Positions 6,583 through 10,517 of a stretch of 10,517 nucleotides of DNA are shown one piece after another; position 1 is the first letter of the stretch, and each line of letters begins with the position of its first letter. The notes under the pieces are model-generated. The model saw nothing but the letters and a program-made list of their open reading frames with translations, was not told the origin of the DNA and ran no database searches. Origin of the DNA: Alphaproteobacteria bacterium (lineage in GTDB: Bacteria; Pseudomonadota; Alphaproteobacteria; JAAXGF01). Position numbers and translations under genes: made by a program. The DNA is taken from positions 1 through 10,517 of the forward strand of contig JAAXGF010000353.1 in NCBI GenBank assembly GCA_012267605.1, written 5' to 3'.

Positions 6583-7562
6583 TTAGACAGTGTGCAGCAC
6601 CTGTATGATTGCTGGGCCGAGCAAAATCATGAATAGAACGGGCAAAAAGAACACAATCATGGGAACGGTCAACGTCGCCGGCAACTTTGCCGCTTTTTCT
6701 TCCGCTCGCGTCATACGCGCATCGCGGTTTTCACGAGATAATACGCGGAGGCTCACCCCAAGTGGCGTGCCATATTTCTCCGACTGGATAAGGGTGGTCG
6801 ACAAGGATTTGGACGCCTCCATCCCCGTGCGTTCGGAAAAATTTTCCAACGATTGCCGTCGGTCGCCGAGAAAAGCGAGTTCGGCCGTGGTCAAACCGAA
6901 CTCCTCGCCCAACTGTGGGCAGTTCGTGCTGATTTCTTCTGCGACTCGGCCAAACGCCGCCTCAATCGACAAACCTGCCTCGACGCAAATGACCATGAGG
7001 TCCAAGGCATCCGGAAAACCCTTGATCATTTCGCTTTGCCGTTTCTGAATCATGTTTTGAACGATGATATTCGGAATATACATACCAATCCCGCCCGCGC
7101 CCGCGCAGATCAGGAGCTTCACGGGGAACTCAAGCTCAAAATTTTGGCCTCCAAATACGATAATGGCGGCCACTAGAGGAAGAACAATTGGGAGCGCGAG
7201 CCGCATAAACACGAACGTTATCATTGGCGCCTGACCGCGCCATCCGGCCTGCGACATCTTGATGCGCAATTCCTTTGAACCCAGCAGAGCGTCAAGCTTA
7301 AGTCGATCTAGCACAGCCTTCATTAAATTGACTCGGTTGGCTGCTACTCTGCGCACCCTTTGCGTAGGCTGGTTGCTCGTTGCTCGTTGCTCGCTCTGGC
7401 CTGTTGACTCAACTCCTCGCGCCGTTTGGTCACGGCTTCCAATCGCGAGGCCAGATTGTCCCTCTTCAAGAATGGTGCGGCCAACGCCATCACCGTCATG
7501 AACGCGGCAAGGGTTGACAGCGCAAGAATAATGTTCTGCGGATCGGTTATTGCGGAAATCAT
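6583..7562 (-). pseudogene. tadC: TadC, Tad pilus inner-membrane platform protein, frameshifted
   Basis: TadC, with TadB, forms the inner-membrane platform on which the CpaF motor assembles Flp pili. The gene is in two frames. The 5' piece (7562-7344) has an N-terminal helix (IILALSTLAAFMTVMALAAPF) and the linker RRDNLASRL-type sequence up to a TAG at 7344. The 3' piece (to 6583) carries QAGWRGQAP, a hydrophobic pair (about 50-100), the T2SSF domain with FPDALDLMVICVEAGLSIEAAFGRVAEE, and the C-terminal helix FFLPVLFMILLGPAI. Adding one base gives 981 bases, 326 residues, the normal TadC length. The break lies in the variable linker, where a heptamer repeat (7372-7393) and an AAAGGG run are both candidates. 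The ATG overlaps the tadB stop as ATGA, so translation is coupled. An internal GTG at 7356 could restart the 3' piece, but it lacks a good binding site. No tadD follows. Confidence 0.85.
7372..7393. repeat. Triplicate heptamer in the tadC linker
   Basis: Three perfect tandem copies of TTGCTCG (7373-7379, 7380-7386, 7387-7393; CGAGCAA on the coding strand), plus one extra matching base at 7372. Both the upstream and downstream tadC frames are open across the repeat. With three copies tadC is out of frame; four copies (+7) or one copy (-14) would join the two halves into one frame without a stop. This is a plausible slipped-strand site. Confidence 0.8.
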
Positions 7563-7869
7563 ACTTCGAACGTGATCATCTGTTTCATGATGAATACGCC
7601 AAGCGACATCATGACGGCGCCACCGACCAATGGTGCATGGCCGAGAGGGTCGTCGAACAATGTTAAGATATAGTCGGGTCGAATCAAGTAAAGAAGCCCG
7701 CCAATTACGAATGGCAGAGATCCAATAATCATTGCGGTCGCTCTAGCCTCAGAGGTAATCGCCTTAACCTTGGCCGCCATCTTCCTTCGATCGCGCAATA
7801 CGGTCGATAGGTTCGTCAATGTCTCCGCCAAGTTACCGCCAGTCTGCTGTTGAATTGCCAAAACAATTG

Positions 7870-7875
7870 AAAAAA
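7870..7875 (-). other. T6 run at the second tadB frameshift
   Basis: On the coding strand, six T follow AGA. Six give RFFQLFWQF and a stop 19 codons later; seven give RFFSIVLAIQQQTGGNL, the conserved TadB sequence. This places the lost base in this run with high confidence, whether lost in the genome or in sequencing. Confidence 0.85.
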
Positions 7876-8313
7876 TCTCAAATCGGCGGTGGGAATTCTC
7901 TCGTACGCCTTCTCCAGAGCCTCCTCTAAGATCATTCCCAGTTTTTGACGCTCCGTGATAAGGCGAAACTCGTTGCCTAATGGGTCCGGGCTTTCCCGGG
8001 CGATGATGTTAAGGCATTCCCCAAGTGGCAAACCCGATTGTATACCTCGGCAAATGACGTCGAGACCATCGGCGAATTGATCGGTAAATTTTTTCTGTCG
8101 ACGTTTAGCCATGTTGCCGACAAACCAATAGGGAAACCCTAGACCAACCGCGATTCCCACTGGTATGGCGCCCCATGGATTATATCCAAGAACAAGATAA
8201 ATCAAAACTACGACGATACCCAAACCAGCGCCAAGCCTAAAATATTGTTGCAAAGATATTTCGAGACCAGCCCTTTCAATGTTTTGTTTTAACTGGTTAC
8301 CTTTTGGAGATCG

Positions 8314-8319
8314 TTTTTT
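8314..8319 (-). other. A6 run, likely site of the first tadB frameshift
   Basis: The coding strand reads ACAAAAAACG. The TadB frame downstream is open only from just before this run (after a TGA near 8330), and the upstream frame stops at 8289, so the shift lies within about 40 bases. A seventh A here joins NTK to KRSPKGNQLKQNIERAGL. An A4 run at 8302-8305 is the alternative site. Confidence 0.65.
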
Positions 8320-8535
8320 GTATTTTCAATTTCCTTTAGTTTTTCTTGTATTTGCTTCTTTTTCGCGCTACTATCTTTCGAGCCTTTATCCAGCTGTACA
8401 CTCGAACCCGTAACTATCGCGACCCGCTTGCGTAGCTTTGCCCTTGGACCGAAACGGGCATCGTAAATCAAGTACGTCACCGAAAGAATAATCGCAAAAA
8501 CGGCGGCGAAAATAAGGATCGCGGGCAGTGCGGAA

Positions 8536-9966
8536 TCAAGCGGCACTACGCTCCTCCAAAGCGTCGCCGAGTTCCTTTTCGAGTCCGAAATAACGGGCAC
8601 GATCCCAAAATTTCGGTCGCAAACCAGTGGGGCGATGACGCCCTTGGATCTTACCTTCCGAATCTTCTCCCTGAAACTCGAACAAGAATAAATCTTGAAG
8701 TGTAACCACTTCGCCTTCCATACCGACAATTTCCGTCACATGGGTGACCTTGCGCGACCCGTCACGTAGACGCTGTGCCTGAATGACAACGTTCACGGCG
8801 GCGGCAATCTGTTGCCTGACAGTCTTTGCGGGCAAGGTAAATCCGCCTTGGGCAATCATATTCTCGATGCGGCTAAGCCCTTCCCGCGGGTTGTTCGGAT
8901 GCACCGTACCCATCGAACCATCGTGGCCGGTGTTCATCGCCTGCAGCAGGTCAAATGCTTCGCCTCCACGAACTTCACCAACGATGATGCGCTCAGGACG
9001 CATACGCAAGCAGTTCTTGACCAAATCCGTCATGGAAATCGCGCCCGCACCTTCGATGTTTGGAGGTCGCGTCTCAAGACGGACGACATGCGGCTGCTGC
9101 AGCTGAAGTTCGGCGGCATCCTCACAGGTGATCACACGCTCACCGACATCGATGAACTGGGTCATGCAGTTCAATAGAGTTGTCTTTCCGCTACCCGTCC
9201 CGCCTGAAATCAGTACATTGCACCGGCAGCGTGCGATGATCTTCAGCACCTCGGCGCATTCGGGAGACATGGCACCGAATCCGACCAACTGCTCAAGGGT
9301 GAGCTTGTCCTTCTTAAATTTTCGTATTGTCAGCGCAGCGCCGTCAATCGCCAGCGGCGGAGCTATAACGTTAACCCGCGAACCATCCATTAGGCGGGCA
9401 TCGCAGATCGGACTCGATTCATCGACCCGCCGGTCGACAGCGCTGACAATTCGCTGACAAATATTCATTAGCTGAGCATTGTCGCGAAATCGGATGTTCG
9501 TCAGCTCAATTTTACCGTTGGTCTCGATGTAAACCTTGTCAGCACCATTCACCATGATATCGGCGATGTCGTCGCGCGCGAGCAGCGGTTCAAGTGGCCC
9601 GAGACCAAGGACATCGTTGCATATCTCTGAAATCAAACGCTGCTGATCATTGGCACTCAGCACAAGGTTCCGCATGCCGATTATTTCTGAAACGATATCG
9701 CCGATTTCCTCGCGAACTTGTTCGCTCTCGAGCTTCGACAACTCGTTTAGGTCGACGGAATCTATGAGATCGTTAAAGACCCCAACCTTGGCTTCCTCGA
9801 ATCGGGCTTCGGCCTCGGACTCCGCCGGGGCAGGTGCAGCAGGTGCCGTCGCTTGCAACGGCTCAGATTCGGATTTAGCGATTTCTACCGACGGAGCCTC
9901 AACCTTCGCAACCTCAGTTACTTTTTTTTTCTCCGCGGGCGCTCCGGAGCGTTTTCCGAAACTCAT
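8536..9966 (-). CDS. cpaF: CpaF/TadA, Tad pilus assembly ATPase
   Basis: This is an intact 476-residue GSPII-E/VirB11-type cytoplasmic ATPase that powers Flp pilus assembly through the TadB/TadC platform. The N-terminal 1-55 is a low-complexity Lys/Glu then Ala/Pro-rich tail. The N-terminal domain follows (GLGPLEPLLARDDIADIMVNG at 121-141; SSPICDARLMDGSRVN at 184-199). The RecA-like core has Walker A GGTGSGKT at 255-262, an Asp box ITCEDAAEL at 279-287, Walker B-like RIIVGEVRGGEA at 326-337 with Glu331, and a His box TGHDGSMGTVHPNNP at 346-360. The C-terminal tail RPTGLRPKF is typical of TadA. The ATG overlaps the tadZ stop as ATGA, with AAGAAGG-type purines upstream; the 3' end overlaps tadB by 11 bases. 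An A9 run encodes Lys13-Lys15 in frame. Assignment is firm. Confidence 0.96.
   Translation of the reverse strand: MSFGKRSGAPAEKKKVTEVAKVEAPSVEIAKSESEPLQATAPAAPAPAESEAEARFEEAKVGVFNDLIDSVDLNELSKLESEQVREEIGDIVSEIIGMRNLVLSANDQQRLISEICNDVLGLGPLEPLLARDDIADIMVNGADKVYIETNGKIELTNIRFRDNAQLMNICQRIVSAVDRRVDESSPICDARLMDGSRVNVIAPPLAIDGAALTIRKFKKDKLTLEQLVGFGAMSPECAEVLKIIARCRCNVLISGGTGSGKTTLLNCMTQFIDVGERVITCEDAAELQLQQPHVVRLETRPPNIEGAGAISMTDLVKNCLRMRPERIIVGEVRGGEAFDLLQAMNTGHDGSMGTVHPNNPREGLSRIENMIAQGGFTLPAKTVRQQIAAAVNVVIQAQRLRDGSRKVTHVTEIVGMEGEVVTLQDLFLFEFQGEDSEGKIQGRHRPTGLRPKFWDRARYFGLEKELGDALEERSAA
8553..8557 (-). promoter_or_regulatory. Ribosome binding site deciding the tadB GTG start
   Basis: GGAGG on the minus strand, 6 bases before the GTG at 8546 and inside the 3' end of cpaF. 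It supports translation of tadB from GTG rather than from ATG 8729, which would lie deep inside cpaF. Confidence 0.7.
9922..9930 (-). other. A9 run near the start of cpaF
   Basis: Nine consecutive A on the coding strand form codons 13-15 (Lys-Lys-Lys) of cpaF. At this length the gene is in frame. It is the longest homopolymer I noticed in the window and is of a length known to allow replication or transcriptional slippage. Confidence 0.75.
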
Positions 9967-10517
9967 TTCTTCGCCTTCTTAAACTTGAAAATGTCCATGG
10001 CGGACTTTTTCGTCTTGGCCGGTTGCCGGCCAGTTAGAGTCTGAGCAAATTCTTGAAAATTATCGACGATTTTGTTGCGCTTCGTCACCTCGCCGAGCAT
10101 TTGTCCGAAATTCGAGGCAGAGCCAAAAAGCCCGGGATCATGAGGAATCGACATGAAGGGCTTCATCTTGACTCCCTCCTCAAAGTCCTTGACCGTCAGC
10201 TCGGTTTTCTTGAACGCACCCACATGGTTCAGCACCAAGTGTAAAGGTGCGTCCTCATCACGCTTCTTTTTCAAGGTCTCAATCAAACTTTTTGCGTGAC
10301 GTATACTTGCGAGGTCTGGTGTGGCTGTAATCACCACATCATCGGCATCGACAAGAATTTCCTGAGACCATGCCGACCATACATTGGGGAGATCCAGGAT
10401 TACAAATGGTGCTTTTCTCCGCACCAAACCCAGTAGGGGTTCAAACGCATCCATCGGAATTTCCGATTCAGCCGCTAGCGACGCAGGCGATATTAGCGTA
10501 ACTGCCCAGGTCTGATC
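9963..10517 (-). CDS. tadZ: TadZ/CpaE-like pilus localisation ATPase, 3' part
   Basis: This is the last 184 residues of a TadZ/CpaE-type protein; the 5' part lies beyond the right edge and the frame is open from the first base. TadZ proteins are MinD/ParA-like ATPases with an N-terminal receiver-like domain that place the Tad machine at the cell pole. Visible family segments include the Walker B-like FVILDLPNVWSAWSQEIL, DDVVITATPDLASIRHAKSL, LHLVLNHVGAFKKTELTVKDFEE, the FMSIPHDPGLFGSASNFGQMLGEV block, and a FAQTLTGRQ end followed by a Lys-rich tail. The Walker A region would be off-window, so ATPase competence cannot be judged. The gene overlaps cpaF by four bases (ATGA), so the two are coupled in one operon. 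Confidence 0.88.
   Translation of the reverse strand, partial: DQTWAVTLISPASLAAESEIPMDAFEPLLGLVRRKAPFVILDLPNVWSAWSQEILVDADDVVITATPDLASIRHAKSLIETLKKKRDEDAPLHLVLNHVGAFKKTELTVKDFEEGVKMKPFMSIPHDPGLFGSASNFGQMLGEVTKRNKIVDNFQEFAQTLTGRQPAKTKKSAMDIFKFKKAKK

Larger units (their letters stand above)
7559..8546 (-). pseudogene. tadB: TadB, Tad pilus inner-membrane platform protein, two frameshifts
   Basis: TadB is the partner of TadC in the Tad secretion platform. Three frames together spell a normal TadB. Piece 1 (8546-8289, 85 residues, TAA) has the N-terminal helix ALPAILIFAAVFAIIL and a charged Lys/Glu-rich linker. Piece 2 (readable from about 8330 to the TGA at 7816) has KQNIERAGLEISLQQYFRLG, two helices and the T2SSF start DGLDVICRGIQSGLPLGE through RIPTADLRFF. 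Piece 3 (about 7880-7559) continues SIVLAIQQQTGGNLAETL and two C-terminal helices. Inserting one base at each junction gives 990 bases and 329 residues, the expected length. The intervals contain A6 (8314-8319) and T6 (7870-7875) on the coding strand. The second repair is exact: T7 yields RFFSIVLAIQQQ, the family sequence. I place the start at GTG 8546, preceded by GGAGG at 6 bases and overlapping cpaF by 11 bases. As sequenced, a full protein cannot be made without frame correction. Confidence 0.87.

Noticed and set aside
6583..7356. Independent short TadC starting at GTG 7356
   Set aside because: No good Shine-Dalgarno precedes it, the start is in the linker, and the in-frame sequence continues upstream. 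Adding the upstream piece gives the normal TadC length, so a frameshifted single gene is preferred.
7860..7880. Programmed -1 ribosomal frameshifting at the tadB T6 run
   Set aside because: The direction is right (-1 gives the TadB frame), but A TTT TTT is not a proper X XXY YYZ heptamer, and the other two junctions (CAA AAG, AAA GGG) are worse. Slippage in DNA or RNA, or sequencing error, explains all three more simply.

Overview
This window looks like chromosomal DNA of a Gram-negative, mid-GC proteobacterium, probably an alphaproteobacterium. Three things suggest this: an outer-membrane barrel with a clean signal peptide, an EF-G-like GTPase of the SGKTT/DCPGS type that I associate with alphaproteobacteria, and a Caulobacter/Rhodospirillales-style tadZ-cpaF-tadB-tadC order. 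The lineage is inference; there is no rRNA or tRNA in the window to anchor it.

Layout: positions 1-358 hold no gene I recognise. nnrS (359-1558, +), a polytopic haem/copper-type membrane protein linked to nitric oxide stress, converges on nnrU (2262-1597, -), a second small membrane protein of the denitrification/NO accessory set. Upstream of nnrU on the same strand lies a 472-residue alginate-export-like outer-membrane porin (3787-2369, -). Its upstream region (3788-4038) carries direct and inverted repeats that may be operators. Next is a monocistronic-looking EF-G-like GTPase (6063-4039, -) with an unusual G domain. A 519-base non-coding gap follows. The right third is the 3' part of a Tad (tight adherence, Flp-type pilus) operon on the minus strand: tadZ/cpaE (partial, running off the right edge), cpaF/tadA, tadB and tadC. 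Its junctions overlap (ATGA at tadZ/cpaF and tadB/tadC, 11 bases at cpaF/tadB). The operon ends at tadC; no tadD follows.

The most striking observation is in the Tad operon. The motor ATPase cpaF is intact, but both inner-membrane platform genes are out of frame. tadB is split into three pieces by two shifts and tadC into two pieces by one. Each break is repaired by one extra base (or loss of two). The tadB break intervals contain A6 and T6 runs (coding strand), and the tadC break interval contains three tandem copies of a 7-base unit; one more copy, or two fewer, would restore tadC. cpaF itself has an in-frame A9 run at codons 13-15. Elsewhere in the window, runs of seven A/T in nnrS and the EF-G-like gene are in frame. 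The possibilities are a slippage-controlled (phase-variable) or decaying Tad secretion platform, or clustered sequencing indels. The sequence alone cannot separate these.

NnrS, NnrU and the porin plausibly form a functional neighbourhood for nitrogen-oxide stress or anaerobic respiration. The EF-G-like gene and the Tad operon appear to be independent units.
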